DNA of 64,000 nt from Asterochloris sp. CNOR1 (GCA_963969365.1 OZ017748.1:682001-746000), one strand, 5' to 3'; positions 1 to 16,500 are shown, numbered from the stretch's first letter. Notes: generated by a model not told the origin, from the letters alone. Numbers and translations: made by a program.

Positions 1-149
1 ACAGCATCATTGCTCAAGATTGCTCAGGTATGGGACAGGCTATCTGGCTGCAACTCCATTTCAACCATTTCAGCTTTGTGCTGACAGCGTCATGGGCTCG
101 CTCTTTCGCCCACAGCGACACCTGACATCAGTTCCGTCGTTGGCTGCAG

Positions 150-4845
<4,696 letters not shown>

Positions 4846-5583
4846 ACATATGGAACTCAGTCATGTTGTTTGAATATATTGACGTTGTGCCCTTCAAGCA
4901 GAAATGCTTGGATTCAGTGTTGCATCTGATGTTTGCCAACGCAGTATGTCATGTGAGGAACTCACAATCCACCTTGGTATTGCAACATGCATAACTCGAG
5001 ACAGTGAACCTTATAATTTGGGGTACAATCTTAAGCTTCCCCCTGCATGTTGCATGAACCAGTTCACCTGAAATCTGTCCACCAGTAGCCTGGTGCTCCT
5101 CATGTGCATCAAGAATGATGATTGGCAACCACAGCCCCATGGCGTCGCACTCTGCAGCAATGGCTGCTGCAGCAGAGGGCTACAGCTTTGCACGGCATGA
5201 TATTGCACACCACAGGCTGATGGTGCAGGCCAGATGTCACCAGGCTCCTGCAGGCTGACAAGTCAGGTAGACATCCAGTTCAGCAATTGTTGTTGTGCTG
5301 TTATCAGCCTGCAGCTGTAGATGTTGTCAGCCTGCAGGTCCCACTCAGCTGGTGACCTACTGCATACCCTTCACCACTCCTGGCTCCCTGCGTTGCATCA
5401 GTCATGCTCAAGGTCGTGGCAATGCGCAGGAGCTATCTGGCGCCCTGCATGCAGAATTGTCTGTCTGAAGCCACTGCCAGTAGCAGAAAGCCAAAAATCA
5501 GCTTTCGGTCAACCTCCAGTGAAACCCTGAACACAAACAGGGACAGCCTGTGGGGCACGCCTGAGCTCTGCAAGGCAGGCCCA
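4846..5583. other. Intergenic, no gene seen
   Basis: Spacer of 738 bases between the RecQ stop and the PHYHD1-like start. Short open stretches exist on both strands, but none shows a domain, a consistent splice pattern or protein-like composition. It presumably holds the RecQ 3' UTR and the promoter of the next gene. Confidence 0.5.
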
Positions 5584-8411
5584 ATGAAGCTCACTCAAGA
5601 CCAGATCAAGCAATTTCGTGATGATGGTGACTTGGCTGGGCAACACACATTTCCTGAAGGTCATGCAGCCCTGGACCCAGCTGTTTCTCGGTGCAGGTTA
5701 CATTGTGCTGGAGAACTTCTCCGAGCAAGCTGAGCTGGATGCAATGCGAGCTCAGGCCAACATATTGGTAGATGACTTCGATGCAGAGGAAGGCACAGTC
5801 TTCTCCACCAAGAAGCAAGTGGGTCCCATTTGCTTTGAGGGCATGGAACAGTGCTGACCCTGCCATGGCTCACCCTGCATGCCTCATCTTGTTTTCGAAC
5901 AGACCTCAACTAAGAGGCTTGATGCCTGTCTTGACACTATCTGACATGGGTCTGTTTCTATGCAGACCTCAAATGCATACTTTATGGACAGCGCAAACAA
6001 CATTAGGTGAGCATGCCCCCCGAGGATTGTTTCCTGTATGGTGCACAGAGGCAGAGAAACCATATGTGAGATGTGCATTGCTGCTTTCTTCCAGAATTGC
6101 TTTTGAGACCGAGCAGTCGGCTCAGTCTCACACATTGCTGCAGCCAGCAGTGTCTGCCAGTGCGCATTGCTGACATAAGCTCTAGCAGCTTCTTTCAGTG
6201 CCTTGGACATTCTTGTCAGTCCAAGATGGCATGTGAAAAGCTTGTTGCTCCCCGTGGCCACTAGCTGCCTGCAATGAGGGTCATCTGTCCCTGCAGCTGC
6301 TTTTTTGAGGAGAAGGCACATGGGGAGGATGGCAAGCTGAAGCAGGCCAAGCATCTCTCCATCAACAAGATTGGTCACGGTGCATTGGACACACACCGCC
6401 GTGTGCATGCATATAGCCAACTGGGCACCACTCTGTGTCCAGCCTCACAGGCTGGATTCCTTAGCTAGCAGCTCACATCTGCATGATCGCCCCACCTGGA
6501 TCGGGATGCAGAGGCTCTTGAAGCCTGCAGATGCTTGCCTGCTCTATGCTGTTATCATGCTGAGGGTTTTGCTGCTCAGGTGTTTGCAGTCAGACCGTTG
6601 CCCTGCATCTAGGCTTAGCTGTATCTGGCACCTCTGCCGGCCCACCCTCAATGCTGGCATGGCTCCCACTTCTGTCATAGTGACATGTGTGTCCTGCACC
6701 TGTGCTGCAGCCATGCACGACCAGGATCCCGTCTTCAAGCAGTGGTCCCGCTCCAAGCGGATGACGGAGGTGCTCAAGCAGCTGGGCATGTCACAGCCTG
6801 TGCCGGTTCAGAGCATGTATATCTTCAAGGCAAGCCCCTGGGTGTTGCCTGGCTCATGCAGCATCTTCTGCTGTTAGTGACACCTGCTCCCAGACTTGGG
6901 GAGGCTGCCCCATGCATCTGTGGGAGAGGTGGCTTGGTGAATGCTGCTCTTCCCTGCTAAGCTTCTGTGCTGCCATGCTTGCAAATGGCTTATGCTGCGG
7001 GAGTTGCCTTGTCACTGCACTCTCCCAGGTGCAATTCAGGTCAACACTGTTTGCATGCTGAGCTTGTCACTCTTCATATGAGCTGCTGGGCTTAAACGTA
7101 AGCCCTGAAGGCTGTGACACTGCGCAAAACCTTGAGATGCCTGCCCCGGCGCCCTATCCTGCTCCTGCCTGCAGCAACTCAGCACTGGGTACCACTGCCA
7201 GGGTCGTCAATTGACCTTGCCTTGGCGTGCGTTCACTTACCACTGGGGCTGCATGTGAAGCCCTGCTGAGCCCAGATTGTTCTTTCAAAAGCCCCTGAAA
7301 ACAAGGGGTCAGCTTCTGGCCTCTGCTGAGCCGAATGCCCTGCCCTGCCCTGCCTTGCCCTGCCCTGCTCTGCCCTGCCTGAAAAGAACCAGCTTTGGGG
7401 GCAGCTTGTACCCCTGCCAGGGTTGCAAAGCTGAGGTGCCTCTTCCTGCAGCAACCTGACTTGAAGCAACGCATCTCAACCTGCTGAGCCTGGCACCCCT
7501 GATGAGGGAGACGTCCTGCTGCCTGCAGCAACCCAACATTGGAGGCGAGGTGGTTCCACACCAGGACAGCACATTTTTGTACACCACCCCTGACACCACC
7601 ATTGGCGTCTGGATTGCCCTGGAGGACTCTACTGTTGACAATGGCTGCCTGTGGACCCTGCCAGGCGAGCACGCCAAGGGCGTGAGGAGGCGCATGCAGG
7701 TGATCATCTGGTGAGATGGTTCCGTTTGTTGTTGCAGGGCAGAGTTGCTGCTGCTGAGAGGCACTGTTCTCATGGGCACAAATGTGTGCACGGCTTCTGG
7801 CAGCCTCCCAGTGCTGCTCCGAAGCATCACCTCCGTCAGTCTCAGCAGGGCTGAGCTGCTGCTGTTGATCGAAGGCAGTGCATTCCTGGCCCCTCCTGGG
7901 CCGGGGAGTATGCTCCAGCCACTGTCGCAAGGTACCGTCGGCCATTTCATCGTATGAGCATGCAGCTGGTATGTGTTTTCATTTATTCGTGCTAAGGGTG
8001 CACAAAGACAGTGGCCATGCTTGCCTCACTGACAAGCAGTGCCGAGCTGCTTGAGCCCACTTGAGACACTCTGCCACTGTACTTTGAAATGTGTGACCCA
8101 TTGCTGAAGGTGAGAGGCCCCACGCTGCCGCTGGATTGTGTGACCACTCTGTCATAGGTGGAAATCCCATGCTGCCAACTGCAACCTGCCTGTGTATGCA
8201 GGTCAGAAATGGCCAGTCCACCTTTGACTGTGACGCCCCAAGCTATGACCTGAGCGCCTTTAAGCCGCTGGAGATGAAGGCAGGCTCAATGGTCATCCTC
8301 CATGGGGCCAATGTACACTTCTCAAATGAGAACACCAGCCCCAAGTCTCGGCATGCCTACTCTGTACACTATGTGGAGAGGGACGCAGGCTGGCCAGCAG
8401 AGAACTGGTAA
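5584..8411 (+). CDS. PHYHD1: Phytanoyl-CoA dioxygenase domain protein, PHYHD1 type
   Basis: Fe(II)/2-oxoglutarate-dependent oxygenase of the PhyH family; animal PHYHD1 is an active 2-OG oxygenase of unknown physiological substrate. Exons 5584-5626, 5697-5818, 5966-6006, 6297-6379, 6711-6829, 7529-7699, 8202-8411 give 262 residues, close to the usual 290. It matches the family from [20 protein letters not shown] to the end: [36 protein letters not shown] (H-x-D iron ligands), [12 protein letters not shown] (distal His) and [11 protein letters not shown] (2-OG-binding Arg region), then PAENW. The intron after 6829 begins GCAAGC; no GT donor would preserve the frame, so it is a well-supported GC-AG intron. 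The stop is taken as the TAA at 8409-8411. That TAA overlaps a possible GTAATC donor, so a few more residues on a further exon cannot be excluded. Confidence 0.93.
7335..7380. repeat. CCTGC pentanucleotide microsatellite
   Basis: Roughly eight tandem, slightly imperfect CCTGC units in the GC-AG intron of the PHYHD1-like gene. Probably neutral. Confidence 0.8.
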
Positions 8412-9963
8412 TCCTGATGGGTGCTATGTCACTGCTGGGACTCTGCATGCTCCTGGCGGCCTGTGAGTGCTGTCTTGGCCCAGGACTGCTGCCTCCTGCA
8501 TGTGCATGAATTTTGTGTCTAGAGCAAGCAGCCTGCTAGCCTTGCTTGGGGCCATGGCCTTGCCCTTTGGTTGGGGCTGCTTGTGCGCAATGCAATTGGT
8601 GTCAGCCTGGCATGCAGTAGCCTGCCGGTGCTGCTGTCAGCGCCCTGACTGACATGTTCCTGGAGCACCCTGGCAGCAGTCTGCTGCTGTTGCCTGAGCG
8701 TCAGGCTGTCTTGAATAAAGTGCAGGTTGACATCGGCCTGCACCCATTGCACCCCAGCTGCCAACTCACGAAGCTTGGGCCCTGAACACACTGTCCAGCT
8801 GCTACAGGCTGCAACGGCGCCCGGACTTTCCATTTGCACCTTTGGATGCCCCCGAGCAGTAGCCTCCTTGCACTAGATGGTGCAGCTTCTGCTTTCACCT
8901 GCCCATCCTTGGCTCTGCTGTGCATGTCACACTAGCGGCATCAGCCTGGGCAGGCGTGTCCACATTACCACTTCCTCAGGGATGTGCTCAAAGAATGCTG
9001 TACAGCACATGTGTGCAACGAAGCCTGACTTGTAGTAGCTTGCATGTAAACTATATGTTGTATGTTCGTCTAAGTCCCGGTAAGATGAACAATGCTTTCA
9101 AATCATATCATTCACGGCAGCATAAAACTGTTCAGCACCGCGGCAGAGCCAAAGCAGCCTTGGCCAAAAATGCCATTCAGATGCTGCATTTGGGGAGAAC
9201 ATGAAAGGACTGAATTGGAGGCGCTCAGGTAAATGCATGGAACGGACTCAAGATTGTCATCATAACAAGAAACAGCTTATTCACTTCAGTAGGGCAAGAC
9301 GGGTGTGGAAAGTCGTCCAGAATAGCAGTTGCATATTTTCTGTGCATATTCACATTTGGCTACGCAATCTGCCTGTGCTCTGCAACAAGAAGAGGTATGG
9401 TAGGCAAAATCACAAACTTGCAGGAGTGCGGGGAGAGTTTGTGAGGAGGGCTGATATTCTGGACGTGCACGTACCAAAACAGTGGCATCTTGCAGAGCAC
9501 ATCGACAGGGTGTGTACAGTTGACAAGGCTATTGCAGAAGTCTAAGATACATGTCAGGCAGATTGCTCCTGTCCAGGGTGCAGCAGATTCCCTGGCCTGC
9601 TGGCTGCCCTGCCCACAAGCTTACTGCCTGATGTTGCCTGCAATCAGTGCTTAAGTGCACAGAGCCAAGTCAGGCAAGGTGATGGAGCTCAGCTGTGTAA
9701 ACAATCGTTTGAAGGCACTCAAGGGACACTTCACAGCGACTAGCATTTGTGCTGGACCCACGGAACAGGAGGATCCATCGCGCAAGTGTCAAATTGGATG
9801 TGAGCAGCATAAGCTGTGGTCAAAGGCCTCAGATTGCAACCTGAGGCTTCTGGACAAGACACTTGACAGGGAACGCCTGCTCTGTGAATCTGGTGGCCAG
9901 GGAAGCGAACATGACTTTGGCTATAGCTATCGTCACCAGAAGCTGGTCTGCTGGCATCGCGAT

Positions 9964-10073
9964 GGAATGTCCACCACCTCCCAAGTCTGTTGGCAGAGAT
10001 TCATGAAAAAATCGAGCACTGTCGACCTGCTCAAGAATCTCTGCCAATAGGCCTGGGAGCTGCTGGACACTGC
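9964..10073. repeat. Long imperfect inverted repeat (hairpin)
   Basis: Arms 9964-10002 and 10035-10073 are reverse complements at 32 of 39 positions, including 13 consecutive matches next to the loop (TTGGCAGAGATTC against its complement). The 32-nt loop holds a further 5-bp inverted repeat, GAGCA/TGCTC (10014-10018 and 10028-10032), extending the stem. Two of the seven mismatches would be G:U pairs in RNA. The size and loop fit a small-RNA precursor, but a decayed inverted duplication is equally possible. Confidence 0.75.
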
Positions 10074-10380
10074 AACCCTCGACTCAATGGCGCCTACTTG
10101 CGTTCAGCACCCCTGCAGCAGGCAGTGCACTGGACCCTTTTAGGTCAAAGAGCGCTGGCTAAGCAAATGAGTCAGCAGGGGGAGGCAAGGCAGGGTACAC
10201 GCTGTGACGCTAACCTGGCGCTTCTGCAAGGGAGCTCAAGAAGGCAGCACACAAACCTCTAAGAGGCACTGCAGGTGTTCCAGGAAGTGCACCTGGCACG
10301 CCTCGTGGGCATCACCTGGAGCCTGCAGCAGAGAGGCACAGTGCTGTCAACATCATGCCCCATAATGCTGCCTAGCAACT

Positions 10381-10473
10381 GAGGCACTGCAAGACGCTCT
10401 GGTCACCATGCGGCAGAACCCTCAGCAGGCATACCGCGTGCTGGCAGCAGAATTGGGCGTGGAAGCGATCTAG
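10381..10473 (+). CDS. Possible C-terminal exon of an unrecognised gene
   Basis: An open stretch reads EALQDALVTMRQ, then NPQQAYRVLAAELGVEAI, then TAG, with helix-like composition typical of a real protein end. About 60 bases upstream, after a TGCAG at about 10270, another protein-like stretch reads VFQEVH and LARLVGITWSLQQR. I cannot connect the two cleanly or find the rest of a gene, and I do not recognise the family. It could be the tail of a small gene or a relic. Confidence 0.25.
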   Translation, partial: EALQDALVTMRQNPQQAYRVLAAELGVEAI

Positions 10474-11307
10474 GCAGGCTGTAACCCCGCTTCAGCAGTC
10501 AGCCTTTCTGTACTGAAGTGACAGTGGCATGCCAGGCACACATGAGCAGTTGATGCTGGAGCAGGTGCTGCTCACCTGCTCATAACTGTAGGTCTCATCG
10601 GCGAGTTCAAGCTCAGCTCCACCACCAGCAATCATGAGCGAGGCTGTCGATGCCTGGAGCTGTTGCCTGAGCCAGATGCTCAGGTAAGTAGCCACGGGCA
10701 TCAAAGAGCTTCACTCACTAGCTGCTGGCAGTGGGACCCAAGTTGAACCCGCCAACCGGACCTGCAGTTACATGGAACCCATCAACATGCCTCGGGGACG
10801 ACGCGGCCCAGAAGCTGCCAGGATCTGGAGGGGCAGGCCCACCGAATACAGGAGCCACATCGCCTCGACATTGCTGGTGCAGCAGGGGAGCTATCCTAGG
10901 CTGCTTGCTTCCCGTCTGCCGGCGCCATCTTTGGTCAGCATGAGTGACTCTCTTTCTCACACCCCTTGTCAGATACATGGCAGCATTTACACAGAGCTGT
11001 AAGGGGCCATTGGCAGGTCAGAGGGTCCATTTGCTGGAAGACTATAGGTTTGAAATTGTTATGTGCCCTTTCACGCAACACATTCAGTCAGCCGTACCTA
11101 AAACATGTGTAGATTTGTACCCACACAGATCAACCGAACCAAATTTTAGGTGCATCATCAGCTGCCAGACAATCGCCAACGGGCGACCAGAACACGATCA
11201 ACATCTGGCCCCCAAGGAGATCTGATGGCTCAAGTGCATGGATGCGTCATGCTGAGTGTTAGGTCGTTTCAGATTTACTTGTGCAGCTTGCTGAAAAGAG
11301 GCTCGCA

Positions 11308-13235
11308 ATGCATGCCTTGGTAACGCTTGCGGCATTGCTGGCGGCTATGGGAGGGGCCAGAGCTCAGATGTGGTCCCCCCCTCAGAACACAACTTATATG
11401 CAGTAAGTAGGCGCAGCCTCCCTTGTTTGCCGTGACCAGACTCATTTGCTGTGGCATGCCTACAGGTACCAGGCATGAAACGACTTTGAGACAGCTGCAG
11501 CACTGCTGGGGAGAGATCTCAAGTTTCTGCATGTGTGCTGCAGCTGATTCTCCCCCTCAACACCACAGCTGACTTGGTCCCTGGCATCACTCTCTATGAT
11601 GTCGACCTGTTTGACAACCCAGCAGGTGGTTAGGCCACCCTTCAGCAAAGCACAAAAGCTCCTTTGTTTGTGGAGCAATGGCCCCAGCTCACACTAGGCC
11701 TGCTGTTGCAGATACAATCACAACACTGCACAACTTAGGGTTGCACAGCGTATGCTATTTCTCAGCAGGTGAGCCTGCTTACAGCATGTGGCATGTGCAG
11801 GTCCTCCCTGGCCTCAGCCCCTGGACCAGGCAGTGGTGTGGGACACAGTTGGCAGGAGCAGCACATGGGCTGCCACCACTTCTCAGAGATGCATTGTTCC
11901 CAACACCCCGACCCACCTCCTGCATCGGTGACAGGCAGCTACAAGGTGTGGCGGCCCGACGTGAGCAGTCTGCCAGCCAGCGTCCTGGGGAAGAAGCTCA
12001 GCGGCTGGGCGGGCGAGCGCTGGTAGGACATCCGCAGCAGCGAAGTGCGGTCGCTCATGCAGAGCCGGCTGGACCTGTGCAAGAGCAAGGGCTTCGATGC
12101 CGCTGATCCTGACAACGTCAACGCCTACCTGCAGGTCTCCAGTTGCGTTGCCCTGGCTCAGTCCTGCAGCATCCTCCGTGCAGTCATGCAGCTTTCTCTG
12201 TGCTTAAAGTGCAGGGCGCTGCTTCACAGCTGCCCCAGCCTTGCACTGCATGGCATCAGGGAGTGCACATAGATGTAATGCACTGTGCGTTGCAGCACCC
12301 ACGGTGGCTTGCCTGCCACTGTGGCAGCTACGTGCAGCAGGCAGGTCTTGCCCTCAAGCTTGCACCATGAGCCAGCGGTAATTGACCACTCAGGACATGC
12401 AGCAGCAGCCAGCCAGGCCCAGCAGCCACTGCAGCGTTAGTCAGCACCAACAGCAGACTGGAGGCCCAACAAGCCCACCCTGGTGCCCTGCCACCCTGTG
12501 ACCTGCTCTGAGTGCCCGGCCTGCAGGACACCGGGTTCAACCTGACAGCACAGGATCAGCTTGACTTCAACATTTTTCTGGCCAACGAGGCGCACTCTCG
12601 CAGCCTCAGGTGGCACAGGGCTTGACAGAAGCATATCACAGACATTGATGTCAGCGTGTGCCAGCCATGGTACCGTGCTTTCCCCTGCACAGCAAAGCTG
12701 CTTATCTGCTGACACCTCTTCACTGATGCTGTGCAGTGTGGGTCTCAAGAATGAGCTGGACCAGATCCCTGAGCTGGTGGCAGCCTTTGACTTTGAAATC
12801 AATGAGTCGTAAGTTGGCCTGATGCTCTCTGGTCTTGCTTCAAATGGTCTGCTTGGGTGAAAAGGCGGACAGCAGCCCATCTTGTCCTGCAGGTGCTTTG
12901 ATTTTGATGAGTGCGACCTCCTTGCCCCCTTCATAGCAGCGGGGAAATTCGTGTTTGTTGTGGAGTACAACTTGCAGACCTCCCAGTTCTGCCCTCAAGC
13001 CAATGCGCTGGGGCTTGATGCCGTGCTCAAGAGCCAGTCCCTCGACCAGTACCTCATCAGCTGTAGGAATGGCACCATCAGCTCCAACCTCACAGCCACC
13101 TCGGCCCTGGGCCCAAGATCCGGCACCACCAGTAGTACCGCTCAGTCTTCTGAATCTGCCGCAGGCCACTCAGTGGCTGTGCCTACGCTAGCATATGCTG
13201 TGGTGCTGCTGACTGGGTTGTTGACCATGGTTTGA
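11308..13235 (+). CDS. Secreted GH114-like endo-alpha-1,4-polygalactosaminidase, with in-frame TAG
   Basis: TIM-barrel glycosidase of the GH114 (endo-alpha-1,4-polygalactosaminidase) type. Exons 11308-11402, 11466-11472 (7-nt microexon), 11544-11625, 11712-11768, 11935-12134, 12527-12609, 12737-12808, 12893-13235; 312 coding triplets, all phases agree. A signal peptide starts MHALVTLAALLAAMGG; then YDVDLFD, VCYFSAG, WRPDVSSLP, SGWAGERW, DPDNVNAYL, NLTAQDQLDFN, GLKNELDQIPELV, DFDECDLLAPFI and VVEYNLQTSQFC. A Ser/Thr-rich linker and hydrophobic tail suggest GPI anchoring. Codon 12024-12026 is TAG, between GERW and DIRS, where relatives usually have Leu. Splicing cannot remove it without losing conserved sequence, so this is a nonsense allele, a sequencing error or a readthrough codon. 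The second intron starts with GC. Confidence 0.85.
11466..11472 (+). other. 7-nt microexon of the GH114-like gene
   Basis: GTACCAG lies between a CTACAG acceptor and a GC donor (GCATGA). Without it the flanking exons join out of frame. With it they read T-Y-M-Q-Y-Q-L-I, matching the family's W-Q-W-Q-L strand. The frame argument is direct; the motif comparison is from memory of the family. Confidence 0.6.
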
Positions 13236-13353
13236 CCCATTACAACATCATACATCGCCTGGAGCCTGCCAGACAGCCAGTAATGTACCTTCATGCCTCG
13301 CAGCTCATTGCTGTCTCGTTATTGCTGCAGCAAGCTGTCAACCTGCCATCTCT

Positions 13354-13408
13354 GATTGCCTTCTTGCTGCCTGTCTCCTCGTCCGAGACAGGCAGCAAGA
13401 AGGCAATC
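13354..13408. repeat. Perfect 24-bp inverted repeat with 7-nt loop
   Basis: Arms 13354-13377 and 13385-13408 are perfect reverse complements, with the loop CTCGTCC between them. The hairpin starts 119 bases after the GH114-like stop and about 160 bases before the first GT90 exon, so it probably lies in the 3' UTR or the spacer. A perfect 24-bp stem is unlikely by chance and suggests recent formation or selection. It could be a small-RNA precursor, a 3'-end processing or stability element, or a recent inverted duplication. Confidence 0.85.
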
Positions 13409-13571
13409 ACCGCCGTAGTCCTGCTCCCTGGTCAGCTTGCATCACTCAACTGCGCTGCTGGGTCATAGATCTGCTCAGCACCGGCCCTTTCAGGCTTTGG
13501 GTCACCACACAGGCTGGCATGCAGCCACACATACCCCTTGCCTTGTGGGTAAGCTGTGCTTGTCTTGTCAG

Positions 13572-16500
13572 CTGTCGCCCCTCTTTCCAGTGCCTACACC
13601 AGCAGCTGGGCAGCCAACAAACATCTCTTCAAGGTGTGGTTCGTCATTCCCTCTGGTGCCAGTGGGTTTTGCACTGTGCATTTCACCAGTCCAAGAGTGC
13701 CTCCCCTGGCTGCAGCAAGCGATGCAGACCTCGAGCCCACACAGCGCTGGCTGGACCGGGAGTGTAGCGATGTGGCTGAGGCACATGAATTCCTTGTCCG
13801 GCACTGGATGGTTGACTGGGTCCTTGGCAGCCGCACTTTCTCCGGCCAGTCCATCCTGGACTACGACAAGCATATCGACTGGTAAGTGGCTGGCAAGCAA
13901 TCGAAATTGGAGCAGGATGGGACAGGCATAACTGCTTTTGCCTGGGAGGCTGCCATCGGCAGCGCCATCGGCAGCCCCATTGGCAGTGCTGCTCCAGCAT
14001 CTCATGCAATGTTGCTTCTTGTGTCGCACTTGAGTGGCACACCAGGCTGTCAGTGAGCCTCTATGTGCTGCAGCCTCCTCTGTTGGTGTCACAATCATGT
14101 CCCCCCACCCGCTTTCCCCTGCGCAGGAGTCCGCAGAAAAGTCAGCCTACACAGGGGCCGGGCGCTGGGCACTGCAGCTTGCCACTTGCTCAGCTCCTTA
14201 CATTGTGAAGTTAGCCCGCATCTCTGGAAGATGTGCTCAAGTTGTCCATACCCCGCAGACACCTCAGTGCAGGTTCTGCAGTGTGTCACTGGCTGAGTGC
14301 AGCGCCTTTGTTGCCAGCAGCACTTGAGAGCCTGACATGAGCTTGCTGAGGGAATGGGGCTGCAGAGAGCATCGGCGCCCACTGACAAGCTGAAGTGTCG
14401 CAGGTGTGCTCACGTGACCCTTCTCCGCTGCACATGCAGCAGTGACCACGGACGCAATCACTCACAGGCAGCTGACCTGAATGTCACCTGCGCCTTGTTG
14501 CAGGCTTGGTCAACACAAAAATGGCCGCACAGTGGTTCCAGCCATCTTCCACTTTGATGGGCAGGTAGCCCCTTGTTGTGGAGCACTTGTGCAACACCTG
14601 CCTGAATGGCAGGGTCCTGAACAGCAAAAGGCTGTTGTGAACGTCAAGTTGCTTCAGCATGGCCTATATGCCACACCCAGCTGCCTGCGTGCAGACTGCT
14701 CCTCATATAGGTCCATCTAATCAAGCCAGTGACGCACCTTCTGCACGCCGTCATGCTGAGTCCCTGTGGCGTCTTCAGTTGCTGCATGTCAAACCTGTCA
14801 TTTAGCTCTGCCTGCTGCTGCATGCAGGTGCTGCTACACCCATCCATCTCACAGAGCAAAAACATTAGCCAAAATGCTTATCGGCCCTTCAACATAGGGG
14901 GATTAGGTGTGCCCTCCACCTGACGTCCTCAGCACGGCATAGCAGACCACTGACAGCATGTGGTGGCCTATCAGCCACAGCATTCTGCAGCGAGAGAAGC
15001 GGTGGCACAGGGCTTGGGCGCCTGCTGACTTGCCTTCTGGCTGCAGGCTGGTTCGACCTGCCCAATTTCAAAGATGTTGCAGCGACAGTCCCGCTGCCAA
15101 ACTTCATCTTTGCAGGTGAGTTCAAGATGGCTCTGATCGGGAGGGGATGGCGGTTGGTGCCAAGCTTGTTTCAGCTCAGCTGCTCGTCAGCTGCCAGTTC
15201 TGCAGCACCACGCTGCACATGCGCTGCCTGTCAGTCTCCTCAGCCCTCAGCACCATGCTGCACAGCAGCTCAGACCTTGAAAGCGGACCTCACCAGTGTG
15301 CTGTTCCCGACATGCAATGCAAGCTGGCAAGCTCTGAGCAGCCCGTTGCACCTGGGCTGCAGGGTCGCCACACGATGGGATGACCAGCTCATACCTGAGG
15401 GCCCCTTTTCCCTGGGTCACCAAGTGCCAGATCGAGGGTCAAGAGAACAGCCTGATGCTGCCCATCAAGCTCAACTCTACCCGCTACATTGGGGACGCTG
15501 ATCACCCCAGGGCTGGGCCAGGGGACCCACGAGACAAGCGAGCAGTGTTCCTGGGCTCAGACACTGGGGAGCTGCTAGGCCGGTGCGCACAGACCGGCAG
15601 GGGGGCCCAGGGCGTGCAGGGCTACAAGCTGCGGGTTGGACTGGAGTGCTCACCTCCACCTGCCGCTCTGGAACTGCTGATCACCCCAGGGCTTGCAACG
15701 AGACATGCAGGGCAAGCGTGCAGTCTTTCCGTGCTCAAAGTACGAGCGGGCGCTGGACAGGGAAGGCATGCCAATCTGAGGCCTGCACAAGCAGCAGATC
15801 TGACCAGCCTGACTTCGCCCAACTCGCTGCTGGGACTACAAAGCAGGGCTGAGGGACAGGTGCCTGCAGGGTACAACTCCTTGGCGACAGGGACTCCCAG
15901 GCCCCTTGCACACCAACATGCTGCCGACAGCTGCTGCTTCTTTGCGGCAGCTCCTGAACTGTGGCCTGACCCTGCTCTGCTCTTGCGGGCTGCTGCTGCA
16001 GGAGTGCGCCCGTGCCATGATTTTCCGGGAGGAGCCTGCAGTTTCATTGTGCTTGGGGAGGGGGTCCACTGGCTTGGTCAACAACAGGTGGTGTGCTGCA
16101 AGGACTTGCCCCCGCATTGCCATCCCTGCTGCAGGCAGCTAGGCAGTGGGGTGCACGTCCGCCACAAGGCTGGTGCACCATACCCTTGGCATTGGGCATG
16201 TGCTGTAGGCGGCGTGCTGTGGTGAGGCTTGGGAGGAAGCGAAGCAATGAGCTCTATGCAAAGTTCACCTCATTTGCCCAGGGCAGTGAGGACTGGCATG
16301 TATATGCCAATGACACGGTGGGCTTTCTTAGCTTACACGACGCCCATGTCAGCCCTGATCTACTGTCAATATTTTATGCCAGCTGATGAGATGGCTGACT
16401 ACCTCAGGGATGCTGGCATGGCTGCCACGCCATAAATCAGCTGCAGTTGCATAGCTGAGCTAGCAGAGTTCCGGACTGCAGACTTGCAGTGCCAGACAGC

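Larger units (their letters stand above)
8412..11307. other. 2.9 kb gene-poor stretch
   Basis: Between the PHYHD1-like stop and the GH114-like start I can place no convincing complete gene. The stretch is more AT-rich around 9000-9500 and 11000-11250. It holds a long imperfect hairpin (9964-10073) and a possible orphan 3' coding exon (10381-10473). An open frame at 9201-9545 (+, 114 residues, rich in basic residues) has no recognisable domain and I do not call it a gene. Confidence 0.5.

Noticed and set aside
9201-9545. 114-codon open frame on the plus strand
   Set aside because: No domain, no splice partner, and an unusual His/Arg/Cys-rich composition; more likely chance.
12023-12036. Tiny intron removing the GH114 TAG
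   Set aside because: GT to AG would be about 15 bases, far below any plausible intron, and would shift or delete conserved residues.
15047-15062. GGTTCGA resembling a tRNA B box
   Set aside because: It lies in a GT90 exon and no A box or cloverleaf surrounds it.
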